64,000 nt of DNA from an uncultured Oscillospiraceae bacterium. Lineage in GTDB: Bacteria > Bacillota > Clostridia > Oscillospirales > Oscillospiraceae. Of the stretch, positions 1-8,882 are shown piece by piece; the first letter of the stretch is position 1, and each line of letters starts with the position of its first letter. The notes beneath the pieces are model-generated. The model was not told where the DNA came from. It did no database searches and was given only the letters and a program-made list of their open reading frames with translations. The DNA is taken from NCBI GenBank assembly GCA_910587345.1, contig CAJUKH010000043.1, positions 1-64,000 of the forward strand, written 5' to 3'. The translations under genes and the position numbers were made by a program.

Positions 1-30
1 CCATCTCCATAAATGAAGGAGGTGGCCGCT

Positions 31-162
31 GTGCATACTTATTCGATTTGCTTTCAGTTATTCCCATTTAAACATCGTTTAATTGCAGATAAAACCGTGT
101 CTTTCAAGATTCTTCAATTACGTTTTGCGTGTCTCCCCACACAAGGCAAGATTAACATATAA
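31..162 (+). CDS. Possible small ORF, 43 aa, GTG start
   Basis: A GTG at 31 lies 8 bases after AAGGAGGT, a near-perfect ribosome site, and opens 43 codons ending at TAA 160-162. The peptide is basic, with hydrophobic patches, and I do not recognise it. It ends about 30 bases before the XRE regulator. The good ribosome site is the only support. It could equally be a remnant of a gene truncated by rearrangement. Confidence 0.25.
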   Translation: MHTYSICFQLFPFKHRLIADKTVSFKILQLRFACLPTQGKINI

Positions 163-163
163 T
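158..163 (+). promoter_or_regulatory. Perfect -10 box upstream of the XRE regulator
   Basis: TATAAT at 158-163 sits 30 bases before the ATG of the XRE gene in AT-rich sequence. No convincing -35 hexamer stands 16-18 bases upstream, so the promoter may need an activator or may be repressor-controlled. Confidence 0.35.
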
Positions 164-193
164 TAAAAATATTTCTTCGATAGGAGCGATTAT

Positions 194-568
194 ATGTCAA
201 AATTTGGAGAATTGTTGGCTGAGCTGCGGTTGGATAGAAAATTGACGCAAAGAGATTTGGCACATATTCTCCATGTTACAGTCGGAACGATTTCCAATTA
301 TGAAAATGATGTTCACTTTCCTGATGTAGAGAAGCTGATAGAGTTAGCCGATTATTTTGAAGTAACTACCGATTATCTGCTTGGACGTTGTGAATCCAGA
401 ATTTCTCCCGATGTATTTGCGGAGCAAATTACAAAGGATAGAACGGCGGGAGAAATTCTAAAGCTTTTGCGGCAACTTCCCTCAGAAAACAAAAATGCGC
501 TGGACGTATTTCTTGGAGACGCGGAGTTCCGTTTGACCGTTCGGCAGCATATAAAGGAGACCCCATGA
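194..568 (+). CDS. XRE-family helix-turn-helix regulator
   Basis: A 124-residue protein. Residues 4-62 form a Cro/C1-type HTH: LTQRDLAHILHVTVGTISNYE has the usual turn and recognition helix, followed by the P-x-x-x-x-L-x-x-L-A-D-Y-F pattern and the family-typical TTDYLLG. The C-terminal half is a short alpha-helical tail with no recognised domain. Its stop codon overlaps the start of the sigma-factor gene (ATGA), so the two are translationally coupled. A perfect -10 box lies just upstream. In ICEs such a regulator commonly controls excision and transfer; that role here is inference. The ATG at 194 is preceded by TAGGAGCG. Confidence 0.9.
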   Translation: MSKFGELLAELRLDRKLTQRDLAHILHVTVGTISNYENDVHFPDVEKLIELADYFEVTTDYLLGRCESRISPDVFAEQITKDRTAGEILKLLRQLPSENKNALDVFLGDAEFRLTVRQHIKETP

Positions 569-1140
569 TACCGTATTGTATTTTAGTTATTGAGGATGAT
601 GATGATCGAGAGTTTATGGCCTCCCTATATATCAATTATAAAAATCTTATGTATTCCACAATACATGAGATAGTAAAAAGCAAAGATGACGCAGAGGATC
701 TTATGCAGGATGTGATTGAAAAGTTAATTGACAAAATTTCACTCCTACGGAGTCGAACTCGCGACCAGTTGGTTAACTATATTATTTCTGCCTGCAAGTT
801 CGCCGCCTTGAATCATATTCGGGATAATGAAAATCGTCAGGGAACCTCTTTTGACGATTGTTTGGAACTTCCGGACAGTGAAAATGGAGGCCGTGAAATC
901 GAATTAAGAATTATTAAAGGAGAGGAGTTGGACGCACTTCGCCGTGTGCTACCACAAATGGATTTTCGTACACAATGCTTGTTGGAGGGCTATTACTTTT
1001 TGGATAAGTCGATTGCAGAACTGGGGCAAGAACTTGGGATCAAATCCGATAGTGTGCGAATGTATTTGACAAGAGCGAGAAAGAAAGCCTTTGAACTGCT
1101 ACAAAAGGATATGGGATATGAAATTGCTGGAGGTACTTAA
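565..1140 (+). CDS. RNA polymerase sigma factor, sigma-70 family (ECF-like)
   Basis: A 191-residue protein. Residues 18-60 match sigma region 2 (YKNLMYSTIHEIV, then DDAEDLMQDVIEKL). Residues about 130-180 match region 4 (the SIAELGQELGIKSDSVRMYLTRARKK helix-turn-helix, cited in part). The gap between them is short, as in ECF and Tn916 ORF7-like factors. The gene overlaps the preceding XRE gene by four bases, and no anti-sigma gene follows. It probably directs transcription of element genes. The stop codon lies inside a terminator-like hairpin (1123-1155), which suggests the 3' end has been rearranged. Confidence 0.88.
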   Translation: MIPYCILVIEDDDDREFMASLYINYKNLMYSTIHEIVKSKDDAEDLMQDVIEKLIDKISLLRSRTRDQLVNYIISACKFAALNHIRDNENRQGTSFDDCLELPDSENGGREIELRIIKGEELDALRRVLPQMDFRTQCLLEGYYFLDKSIAELGQELGIKSDSVRMYLTRARKKAFELLQKDMGYEIAGGT

Positions 1141-1591
1141 TAGGACTCCAGTAATTTTATTTGAAAAGCCAAGTGACTTCCAACCCATGTTTAGCTATGA
1201 GCAGTGCATCGCTATCGCAAACGCCAACGCAGAAAGCGGTGCGGAAATCTACCGGTTGGAAGGCCCCATTGCCACCCTGTCTCAGACAAGGCCAGCTCAA
1301 GCAGCTATGAGGGCAACTTATAGTTTTTCCCTTTACTATAAGGACGGTGGCATAAAAAGTGTTGATCTTGGCTTGTGCAGCTATACGGGAATTGGCAGAC
1401 TGAGCACCGGAACTGAAATTAGAGATTTTCAATTTTCCCAAGACGGCAAAACCCTTTCCTGTACCGTGGAGCTCAATCAACCGATCTATACCGGTATCGG
1501 GACGGATTCCATGGCGTTGGCGCATGAGGCAGGAATCTATCATATATCCATTGATGTGGAAATTGGTAGCGCCCAGGCTGTCAAACAATAA
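1118..1591 (+). CDS. Hypothetical protein, probably 5'-truncated
   Basis: The open frame runs from 1091. ATG 1118 is the most plausible start, with AAAGGAT just upstream, but it overlaps the sigma gene and the hairpin at 1123-1155. The first ten or so residues encoded there look like readthrough of the hairpin rather than a natural N-terminus, since there is no signal peptide. From about 1160 the product has a regular alternating beta pattern (YSFSLYYKDGG, TEIRDFQFSQDGKTLSC, HISIDVEIG), typical of a secreted beta-sandwich domain. I do not recognise the family. A terminator follows at 1606. It is probably the C-terminal part of a secreted protein that lost its front end. Confidence 0.45.
   Translation: MKLLEVLNRTPVILFEKPSDFQPMFSYEQCIAIANANAESGAEIYRLEGPIATLSQTRPAQAAMRATYSFSLYYKDGGIKSVDLGLCSYTGIGRLSTGTEIRDFQFSQDGKTLSCTVELNQPIYTGIGTDSMALAHEAGIYHISIDVEIGSAQAVKQ
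1123..1162. terminator. Imperfect terminator hairpin at the end of the sigma gene
   Basis: ATTGCTGGAG (1123-1132) pairs with CTCCAGTAAT (1146-1155) with one G-U, followed by a T-rich run. It resembles the hairpins at 1606 and 4605, including the downstream TTTGAAAA. Confidence 0.45.
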
Positions 1592-1605
1592 AAAGTATAA
1601 ACCGG

Positions 1606-1641
1606 AGCCGGAAGCTCAATTAGAGCTTCCGGCTATTTTTT
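1606..1641 (+). terminator. Rho-independent terminator
   Basis: A perfect 12-base-pair stem (AGCCGGAAGCTC with GAGCTTCCGGCT, loop AATTA) is followed by ATTTTTT. It ends the truncated gene at 1118-1591. Confidence 0.85.
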
Positions 1642-1858
1642 GTAATATTTTTGAAAATCTGTTGCATTTTCTTGCCAAAATTCGTTATATGAAGTGAACT
1701 AGAAAAGTGCTTTTCTATCATACTGAGAGGATTCATTTCTCTTGCCAATAAAGGACGAAGGTGATTCCAATGTGGTAAATAAAATTATTGGGGCTACACA
1801 CAGAGAAGTTGAGGAGACTACACATCAACACAAATACTGTTAAAGTGGGGGAAGTAAA

Positions 1859-3226
1859 ATGAAGAAGAAAATTTCTGTATTTCTGGCATTGGCACTTATT
1901 TTCAGCATGTTGGTTCCGAGTTTTGCCGTTTCGATTTCGGAAACTGACATTTCTACTACGGCGGTTTCATTCTCTGACCCGCCTCAAGGGTTGCTCCTTT
2001 TTGTCGGCTATGATTCCATTAATGCGTCTACCTCATATCCAGACTACACCATCGATGATCTCACTGCACTTTCAAAGTATACAAACGAGTTTGTGCTTCT
2101 GTCCGGAAACACACCCTATAATACTTACGGCACATCGAAAACTCAAATTGTTTCTGAGACTGATATTAACAATTTGAGTACCAGTCTGATAAACAATGCT
2201 GGTGATTTGGCGCAAATCAAAGAAGACTATCTATTCCTTCTTAATGGAGGTACAATTCAGACGGCAAGTAACCTCTCTGTAATGACAGAGGATGGTGACC
2301 AGATTGGCCTGTCTCCGTACATTAGTGAGATTGATACCCATTTGGATCCGAATCTGTATAAGGATAAAGGGGTTTCCCCTGCGGCCACAGTGACCAGACC
2401 TCCGATTTCTAAAGATCTTACATTGGATTCCTTGGCGGATGATGTGGTAGCCTTGGTAGAGAAAATTGTTTCCGTAAATTCGAATGCCGTTATTTGGTTG
2501 CCATTTCCTCTAATTGAATTTCCATCTTTCAGCGAAAAGTATGTTGCACCTTTTACTACATACATGAACAACCTTAAGACCAAGCTCAGTAGAAACATTT
2601 GGAACAATAATATTCGTGGATTTTATTGGACCACGGAGGCAGTTCAGCAGTACTATATGCCCTTCAATTATAACCAGGCATCCACCGGCTTCAACAACCC
2701 TATGGTTAAGGCAATGATGTCTATGGATACAAAGGTGACCCAAGCTGGGAAACAGATGCTTTGGATCCCTTACTATGCCGACAAGGCTCCTGAAACCCTT
2801 CAGCGTATGGGGTATACGGTTAATAGAACCACCATTTTCGACTATGCTATGCTTCAGCCTGGTTACTATTTTGATCCCGACAGATCTGCAAATCTTAGTA
2901 GCATCGTAAACTGTATTAAGAAAAATGCCGTTTGCAAACCTGGTACCACGACTCTCTATGGATCGACGAAGATTGCTGGTGGTGCGACGGTTTCCTATGA
3001 AATGGAGCTTGACGCTGCTGTTTCTACGCAGGAATGTAATGACAGATACTACTTATACACATACTACTTTGGAAATTATAAAAATAAACCCTTTATGGTC
3101 TATGCTGGTGATAAAACATCTACCATGAGTGGATATGTTCAGTTGTTATTGAAGTCTTGGTTTGATGGTGCTTCGTCCAAATCTTTCTACTCTTTGGATG
3201 AATACCGTAAATTTGTAAAGGAATAA
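1859..3226 (+). CDS. Secreted DUF4855-like protein
   Basis: A 455-residue protein with a clear N-terminal signal peptide (MKKKISVFLALALIFSMLV, cleavage near residue 23-25). The mature part contains the pattern I associate with DUF4855: a bound 'GFYWTTEAVQQYYMPF' segment near residues 258-275, then MLWIPYY near 300 and LQPGYYF near 325. This suggests a glycoside-hydrolase-like TIM-barrel fold. No transmembrane tail or sorting motif is present, so it is either released or held non-covalently. GGGGGAAG precedes ATG 1859. It is followed by a terminator and then an SLH protein, which fits a small surface-protein cargo. The family is assigned by eye only; the enzymatic role is unknown. Confidence 0.6.
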   Translation: MKKKISVFLALALIFSMLVPSFAVSISETDISTTAVSFSDPPQGLLLFVGYDSINASTSYPDYTIDDLTALSKYTNEFVLLSGNTPYNTYGTSKTQIVSETDINNLSTSLINNAGDLAQIKEDYLFLLNGGTIQTASNLSVMTEDGDQIGLSPYISEIDTHLDPNLYKDKGVSPAATVTRPPISKDLTLDSLADDVVALVEKIVSVNSNAVIWLPFPLIEFPSFSEKYVAPFTTYMNNLKTKLSRNIWNNNIRGFYWTTEAVQQYYMPFNYNQASTGFNNPMVKAMMSMDTKVTQAGKQMLWIPYYADKAPETLQRMGYTVNRTTIFDYAMLQPGYYFDPDRSANLSSIVNCIKKNAVCKPGTTTLYGSTKIAGGATVSYEMELDAAVSTQECNDRYYLYTYYFGNYKNKPFMVYAGDKTSTMSGYVQLLLKSWFDGASSKSFYSLDEYRKFVKE

Positions 3227-3235
3227 GCTTTGGGG

Positions 3236-3269
3236 TACATCTGGGGGCGTAAGCCCCAGATGTATTTTC
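3236..3269 (+). terminator. Rho-independent terminator
   Basis: TACATCTGGGG pairs perfectly with CCCCAGATGTA (3236-3264), followed by TTTTC and more T residues. It ends the DUF4855-like gene. Confidence 0.8.
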
Positions 3270-3298
3270 GATTTTTCATTTGAGTTGGAGGAATCTAT

Positions 3299-4471
3299 AT
3301 GAGGTCAAAATTAGGGCGCATGGTTGCTCTTGTTGCCGCATTGACAACTGCATTACCCAACATTTCAAAAGTTGCTCTTGCCACAGATATTTCTTCAGAT
3401 ATTCCACCCGCAGTCTATTGGTTAGATGGGGATTATGAAATCGCTAAATATATGGGCAATGGTGTGGTTTATGCGGGAAAACAGTATAGGTTAACTGCCA
3501 AAAACGGATTAAAAGGAACTCATGTAACTATTATCAATCTTAATAGCGAGATCATTTTCCCAACCGATGAGGCACCTTGGTTGGCTGAATATTTCTTTGG
3601 GGACTACATCCTGACCCGGCAGGCTGATAAATTTGGTCTCCTTGACCGTTTCGGAAATATTGCTGTTCCAGCGATATACAATACGGAAAAAGAGGCTTGG
3701 GAACAAGTCAATATTGATTCCACGTTGGGCACCGATCCTTCATATTCCCCGGAACCCAACATTGTATATATCGAGGCTCCTGACTCCAGTGAAACAGGGC
3801 TTTTGTACGGCTTTGAGGATGATAAAGGGAATCTCCTGGTCGACTATCAATTTGATGACGCCATGCCTTTTAGTGGACACAACTACACACGTGTTAACAA
3901 AGAGGGGCGCTGTGGCCTGTTGAAAAACCCACTCATGGCAGAGGTAACGAGCGATTGGGCAAAAAAGGAAGTAGCTGCTGCGGCCACAATGGGGCTTATA
4001 CCATCTCGTTGCGCTGGATATTACACATTTGAGATCACAAGATCGCAGATGGCGGCGCTGTTGGTACAATATTGTGAGTTAGTGCAGGGACATGAATTGC
4101 TGCTTCCGACAGAACATCCCTTCACGGATACAAGCGATACCTATATAGAAAAGGCTTATGCGGAGGGCATTGTTCAAGGTTTGGGTGATGGGATTTTTGC
4201 GCCGGACAAAGTTGTCACCCGCGAGCAACTTGCCACGATGCTTTACCGTACAATTACTAAAATAAATCCCGGCTGGGCAGACACCGTTTTGGTACCGGAT
4301 GGCTATGAGGATTTTGACACTATTTCTGATTGGGCAAAGGAAGCAGTCTCTGCGTTGATCGGCAAAAAAGTAATAAATGGAGTCTCAGCTACGCGAATCT
4401 CTCCAAAATCCTATTGCTCCACAGAGCAGGCCATTGCGCTGGTATACCGCCTTGTTGCGGCCTCCAAATAG
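3299..4471 (+). CDS. WG-repeat and S-layer-homology protein
   Basis: A 390-residue secreted protein. Residues 1-29 form a signal peptide. Residues about 55-200 show WG-type beta repeats (DKFGLLDRFGNIAVPAIYN; DDKGNLLVDYQFDDAMPF; NKEGRCGLL). Residues about 215-385 contain three SLH modules: one degenerate around SDWAKKEVAAAATMGL, a good one with FTDTSDTYIEKAYAEGIVQG and TREQLATMLYR, and a third with DWAKEAVSALIGKKVING. SLH modules bind secondary cell-wall polymer, so the protein should be on the cell surface. The ATG at 3299 follows TTGGAGGAATCTAT. It is probably cargo together with the DUF4855-like gene. Confidence 0.8.
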   Translation: MRSKLGRMVALVAALTTALPNISKVALATDISSDIPPAVYWLDGDYEIAKYMGNGVVYAGKQYRLTAKNGLKGTHVTIINLNSEIIFPTDEAPWLAEYFFGDYILTRQADKFGLLDRFGNIAVPAIYNTEKEAWEQVNIDSTLGTDPSYSPEPNIVYIEAPDSSETGLLYGFEDDKGNLLVDYQFDDAMPFSGHNYTRVNKEGRCGLLKNPLMAEVTSDWAKKEVAAAATMGLIPSRCAGYYTFEITRSQMAALLVQYCELVQGHELLLPTEHPFTDTSDTYIEKAYAEGIVQGLGDGIFAPDKVVTREQLATMLYRTITKINPGWADTVLVPDGYEDFDTISDWAKEAVSALIGKKVINGVSATRISPKSYCSTEQAIALVYRLVAASK

Positions 4472-4520
4472 AACACTTATGTACCAAAACATTCACCAGA
4501 TATAATGGGCAAAAGAAAGG

Positions 4521-4604
4521 ATGATAAAAACGAAGAAGAATATTTGCGGATTGCTGGCATTTGCGCTTTCAACCCTGATTTGCAATGAAATAGAGTGCAA
4601 ATAA
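4521..4604 (+). pseudogene. Orphan signal peptide (27 codons), remnant of a secreted protein
   Basis: AGAAAGG precedes ATG 4521, which opens a typical lysine-rich then hydrophobic export signal (MIKTKKNICGLLAFALSTL). The frame stops after 27 codons, exactly where the next terminator hairpin begins. No mature protein follows. The best reading is that a secreted-protein gene lost everything after its signal sequence when the hairpin-bearing segment was joined here. Confidence 0.45.
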
Positions 4605-4645
4605 AGTTGCTGGAAGTCCTCAATGGGACTTCCAGCAACTTTTTA
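4605..4645. terminator. Bidirectional terminator
   Basis: AGTTGCTGGAAGTCC (4605-4619) pairs with GGACTTCCAGCAACT (4626-4640) around a short loop. It is flanked by T-runs on one strand and A/T on the other, so it can also end the minus-strand transfer operon. Confidence 0.8.
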
Positions 4646-4723
4646 GAAGAATTTTTTGAAAACCTATTCGTTAAACAAGATACGCTGTTAAATTTAATAT
4701 ATTTGTTGTTGGACTTATCTGGC

Positions 4724-6544
4724 CTATCTACAGCCAGAAATTCCATAACCATATATTTCATAGTGCCCGATGGGGTAGCTGTTCTCTCGGCAGCTATCCC
4801 CCGAGTTTCCCTCTATGGTATAAATGGTGGTCCCTTCTACCTTCTCCACAACTCCAACGTGATCTGGGCTGTTGTCCTGCCCCTCACTCTCATCATCCCA
4901 GTCAAAGAAAATGATATCGCCGGGACGTGGCTCATAGGAGTTGTCTTGCCATAGGCCCCGCCCTTGGAACCATGCCACTCCATCAGAACAGCTTGCGAAT
5001 TTGGGAATCACTCCGGCGTTGATATATCCGCACTCGTTGGCGCACCAGCTGACAAAACAGGCGCACCAATCCACATGGGAATCGAAGCCGTACCAGCTCC
5101 AGTAAGGGTTGCCGCCCACATTCCCAAGCTGGGACAGGGCCACGGATACCATGTCACAATCTCCGGGACCACCCCCATAAAGCACGGCGGCCCAAAGTCC
5201 GTTGTTTTCTTCAGACAGTAGCTCCGAAAGCTGGGCAAGCTGCTCCGAGTTGAAATGGAGCTGCCCAGCCATTTCATCGGCGGTCTTATGGCTGAGGGTG
5301 ATATAAAGGGTAGTGAAGGTGGTAGTGACCTCCACTTCCACCATGTTCCCATGTCCATCATCCCGCAGCACAGTATCCGTACTGCTGTCCGTTTCTGTCC
5401 ATGAGGAGATGGTATTCATTTGCCAGAATATGTCCCGGAGAAGTGCTTTTCTGGAATCATCCATAGAGGCTACCTCCTGGGCGTTGTCCGGGTCCGTGGC
5501 GGTCTTTACGGCATAGACAGCCAACACCTCTTTCCACACAGTACGGGAACCGGACATTTCCAATGCGTCATAGGAGGTGCTGACCTTAATGGTATCAATT
5601 CGGGCCTGATAGTCCTCATTGATCTCTTGTACCGCCGTCTGCATGGTCTGCCCACTTCCACTGTCCTCCCTGGAGAAGAAAATCCCAAAGGGGGAAGCTG
5701 CGATAAGTCCAATCAGGCAAACAAAGACAAGGACGAAAACGGCGACCCAGCCACCGGCGATTATGGCAGAAGCAAGGGTTTGAGCGGCGGCAATTATCCC
5801 TTTGATTGCTGAAGCCGCCGCCTTTACTCCCCATGCTGTAGTTTTTGCAGAGGCTTTGGCTGTCTGGGCCGCTGCCCTTGCCGCTTTTGTCGAAGCCTGA
5901 ACAGATTTTCCCGTGGCTTTTACAGACCGCTCCGTGGTCTTGATTGCAGTCTTTGCCGTGTGTTGGGCAGTCTTGACCGTTTTTTTGGGGGCTTTGATAC
6001 CTTGCCTTTCTCGGTCTATGGTCTTGATCCCTTGGTGGGCATGGTCAACGGTCTTGATACTGTGGTGAATATCCTCTGTGGAGCAGTGAGAGCGGCCCGC
6101 CGCTTTTTTTATGTTCCATTGTCGGACCTGCTTGGTGGTTGCGGACGGAGCTTGGGTTCTGGATGAGAAAGGTTGAGACGGCTTGGACGAGCCGGTCCGC
6201 CCAGTCTGAGAACTTCCACCACTCGGAAGAGGGGAGGACGGATAAGTGGGGCCATCAGTGTCGGGCCGGGGAAGGAGGCTTACCACCCGCTCCTTTGCAG
6301 AGTGAAGACCACGCTTCATCTGGCGTGTAGTCTGGGTCATTCCTTCTTGGGCAATACCCTCTGCACCTTGGCTTACCTGATCGGCAGCGTATTCTTCCGG
6401 GGTATCCTCATTGGCCCGACTGCCACGCTGGGCTTTGGACTTGGTGTGAAGGTATGCCCGCCGCATACGCTCCCCGGCGGAGAGGACATTATTGACGGCA
6501 TTACCGCTCCTTTTTGCGGTATCTCTTGTCTTGATCCTCGCCAC
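4724..6544 (-). CDS. CHAP-domain cell-wall hydrolase of the transfer system (CD1108-like)
   Basis: About 606 residues. The N-terminal third is basic and repetitive (KTxxxTAKTA-like heptads, residues about 160-250), probably cytosolic. A strong transmembrane helix follows (WVAVFVLVFVCLIGLIAA, near 270-290), then a linker. The C-terminal CHAP amidase/endopeptidase domain has its catalytic Cys in DWCACFVSWC and His in SPDHVGVVEKV. Such enzymes (VirB1/ORF14 role) open peptidoglycan for the mating channel. GTG 6544 is chosen because GGAGG lies 8 bases upstream; this start overlaps the end of virB4 by 44 bases. The longer frame to 6571 lacks a ribosome site. Confidence 0.85.
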   Translation of the reverse strand: MARIKTRDTAKRSGNAVNNVLSAGERMRRAYLHTKSKAQRGSRANEDTPEEYAADQVSQGAEGIAQEGMTQTTRQMKRGLHSAKERVVSLLPRPDTDGPTYPSSPLPSGGSSQTGRTGSSKPSQPFSSRTQAPSATTKQVRQWNIKKAAGRSHCSTEDIHHSIKTVDHAHQGIKTIDRERQGIKAPKKTVKTAQHTAKTAIKTTERSVKATGKSVQASTKAARAAAQTAKASAKTTAWGVKAAASAIKGIIAAAQTLASAIIAGGWVAVFVLVFVCLIGLIAASPFGIFFSREDSGSGQTMQTAVQEINEDYQARIDTIKVSTSYDALEMSGSRTVWKEVLAVYAVKTATDPDNAQEVASMDDSRKALLRDIFWQMNTISSWTETDSSTDTVLRDDGHGNMVEVEVTTTFTTLYITLSHKTADEMAGQLHFNSEQLAQLSELLSEENNGLWAAVLYGGGPGDCDMVSVALSQLGNVGGNPYWSWYGFDSHVDWCACFVSWCANECGYINAGVIPKFASCSDGVAWFQGRGLWQDNSYEPRPGDIIFFDWDDESEGQDNSPDHVGVVEKVEGTTIYTIEGNSGDSCRENSYPIGHYEIYGYGISGCR

Positions 6545-8882
6545 CCGGTTCACCTCCAAACACGCCCTCACCGGGCTTGGTGGTCATCAGCTTATAAAGC
6601 TGGGTATCCTTCGGGAAGCGGTTGATAAAAGGCACCAGGGTACTGCCATACTTGATAAGGCCGCACCCAGCGTCAGCGTTGGTGATATAGCTCATCTGCT
6701 CTCTGGAGATATTCAAGAGTCGGGCCAGCTTCTCCCGGTCTCTGGCTGCCTGATTGAGCATGACAACAAACTCCGAGTTGGAAAGCATGGTGCTGGCCTG
6801 CACGGAGTCCAGAAGATACTCCACATTCTGGGTAATGGCCGTGGGGAAGGCATTGCGTTTGCGGAACTGCCGCCACGAAGAATTGAAGAAGTTGCCGCTG
6901 TTCTCATGCTCAAACACCACATGGAACTCGTCAATAAAGACATGGGTGCGCTTGCCCTTCTTCCAATTCAATGTGACACGGTTGAGCATGGTGTCGGTGA
7001 TGACCAGCAGACCGGCAGGCTTCAACTGCTCCCCCAAAGAGTGGATATTGAACACCACCACCCGCTTGTCCAGATCCACCGTGCTGGCATGACCAAACAC
7101 ATCCAAAGAGCCGGTGGTATATAGCTCCAAGGCAAGGGCGATCTCCTTTGCTTGGGGTTCCGGCTGCTCCAGCAACTTTTCCCGTAGGGTGCAGAGGGTG
7201 GGTACAGAGCCATTCTGGGCCGCTTCCTGATACACCATCCCCGTACACCGGTCAATGATGGACTTGTGCTGCGGCCCCACGCCGTTCTTGTCGATCTGCT
7301 CCACCAGAGACATGATAAACTGGGACTTTTCCACGATGGGGTTGTTTTCGCCGTAACCCTCCACCATATACATAGCATTGAGCCGGTCTTTACCTCCAGC
7401 AGACACATTGATAACTGCCCCTAAGTCGCTTCCCATTGCCTCAACCAAGGGGGTAAATTCATTTTCGGGATCGCAAATCAGGATGTCATCATCTGTGTTC
7501 AACATAAGAAAAGCGATAAGCTCCTTTGCGGAAAAGGATTTCCCGGAGCCGGGGACACCAAGAAGGAAGGCCGACTGATTCAACAGGTTTTCCTTATTGC
7601 ACATAATGAGATTGTGGGAGATGGCGTTTTCCCCGAAGTAGATACCTCCCTGATCCTGTATTTCCTGCACTTTGAAGGGCATAAACACAGCCAGAGATTC
7701 GGTGGTGAGGGTACGGAAGGCATCAATCTTCCGAGTGCCGATGGGAAGAACGGTATTGAGGCCGTCAAGCTGCTGAAATTTCAATGTGGCAAGCTGGCAC
7801 ATATTTTTCCGGGCTATGGCCTGTATCACCTCGGTATCGCTCTGGAGCTGTTTCCAGCTATCCGCAGTCAGAACCAGAGTGAGGACAGCAAACATCATCC
7901 GCTGGTCACGGGTGGTTAGATCCTCCAGAAACTCCTTGCTCTCTTTGCGTTGCAATTCCATGTCATAGGGGACGATGGCAGAAAAGTTGTTGTTGGCGTT
8001 CTGGCGGCGCTGCCAGTTGGTGATATTGGTCTCCACCCCCAGCAAACGATTCTCAACCTCCCGTACCGCTTCATCGGTGGGAATGGGGATCACATCAATG
8101 GACAACATCATATTGCGGTTGAGGTCGGTCAACTCAGTTACCATGCTATCCTTGATATAAGAGGCGTAGTCTTTGAGAAACAGCACCCGGCAGAACTTCT
8201 CGCCCAGCTTCAGATGGTCGCTGAATTTCTCCATACTGTCCGGGCAAATGTAGTCCCGGACATCGTGGCCCTTTTGCATCATGTCATGGGGGTCAAAGTG
8301 GAAGTTCCCCTCCTCGCCTTGGCGGTAGAAGTCATGGAGTACCCGCAAACGCTCGGCAGCGTCCAACTCCACACACTTAGAGCCGAGGGTGGCAAAACGG
8401 GCCGTCAGGTCTGCACCTACACGGAAGAAGTAGGAGCGGGCCTCCTCAATGTCCTTCTTTGCCACGGTGATGGTGACATACTTCTCCTGCATGATCCCAT
8501 TGGCACCGGTGGCCTTGTCCAGCAGCATTTGATTGTACTCCTTGCGGTACACATCCCGCTGGTCGCCCCGCATGGGCATGAGGATGGACTGTTCAAAGTT
8601 GGCCTTATTGAGCCGCCGATTGTTGATAGTCAGCTTGGTAGTAGCCCCGCTGTCCAGACTGTTCAACAGCTCGGAGTAGGCCAGGAACATAGCCTCCTTA
8701 TCCTCACGGGAGGCCACCAGATAATTGATATCACTGAATTTGTAGGTGCGGGAAAACTTGGCACCCACCTGAAAAATGCCGTCCGGCCAAATCCGGCGAA
8801 TGGGAATAATATCCTGCACCTTGTGAGGGACGGTGTACCGTTCCTCATCCTGCTTCACCACGGTTTTCAAGGTCTTAATCAT
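6501..8882 (-). CDS. VirB4-like conjugation ATPase (CD1110 family)
   Basis: A 793-residue protein. Walker A is LLGVPGSGKSFSAKE (near residue 440). Walker B is RTHVFIDEFHVVFE (near 650), followed by the VirB4/TraE signature where AITQNVEYLLDS is the sensor region. The N-terminal 350 residues match the substrate-domain half of VirB4 proteins. The protein would power assembly of the type IV secretion channel at the inner face of the membrane. The start overlaps the stop of the PrgI gene by eight bases, and the 3' end overlaps the CHAP gene. Length and position are normal for the family. Confidence 0.93.
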   Translation of the reverse strand: MIKTLKTVVKQDEERYTVPHKVQDIIPIRRIWPDGIFQVGAKFSRTYKFSDINYLVASREDKEAMFLAYSELLNSLDSGATTKLTINNRRLNKANFEQSILMPMRGDQRDVYRKEYNQMLLDKATGANGIMQEKYVTITVAKKDIEEARSYFFRVGADLTARFATLGSKCVELDAAERLRVLHDFYRQGEEGNFHFDPHDMMQKGHDVRDYICPDSMEKFSDHLKLGEKFCRVLFLKDYASYIKDSMVTELTDLNRNMMLSIDVIPIPTDEAVREVENRLLGVETNITNWQRRQNANNNFSAIVPYDMELQRKESKEFLEDLTTRDQRMMFAVLTLVLTADSWKQLQSDTEVIQAIARKNMCQLATLKFQQLDGLNTVLPIGTRKIDAFRTLTTESLAVFMPFKVQEIQDQGGIYFGENAISHNLIMCNKENLLNQSAFLLGVPGSGKSFSAKELIAFLMLNTDDDILICDPENEFTPLVEAMGSDLGAVINVSAGGKDRLNAMYMVEGYGENNPIVEKSQFIMSLVEQIDKNGVGPQHKSIIDRCTGMVYQEAAQNGSVPTLCTLREKLLEQPEPQAKEIALALELYTTGSLDVFGHASTVDLDKRVVVFNIHSLGEQLKPAGLLVITDTMLNRVTLNWKKGKRTHVFIDEFHVVFEHENSGNFFNSSWRQFRKRNAFPTAITQNVEYLLDSVQASTMLSNSEFVVMLNQAARDREKLARLLNISREQMSYITNADAGCGLIKYGSTLVPFINRFPKDTQLYKLMTTKPGEGVFGGEPGGEDQDKRYRKKER

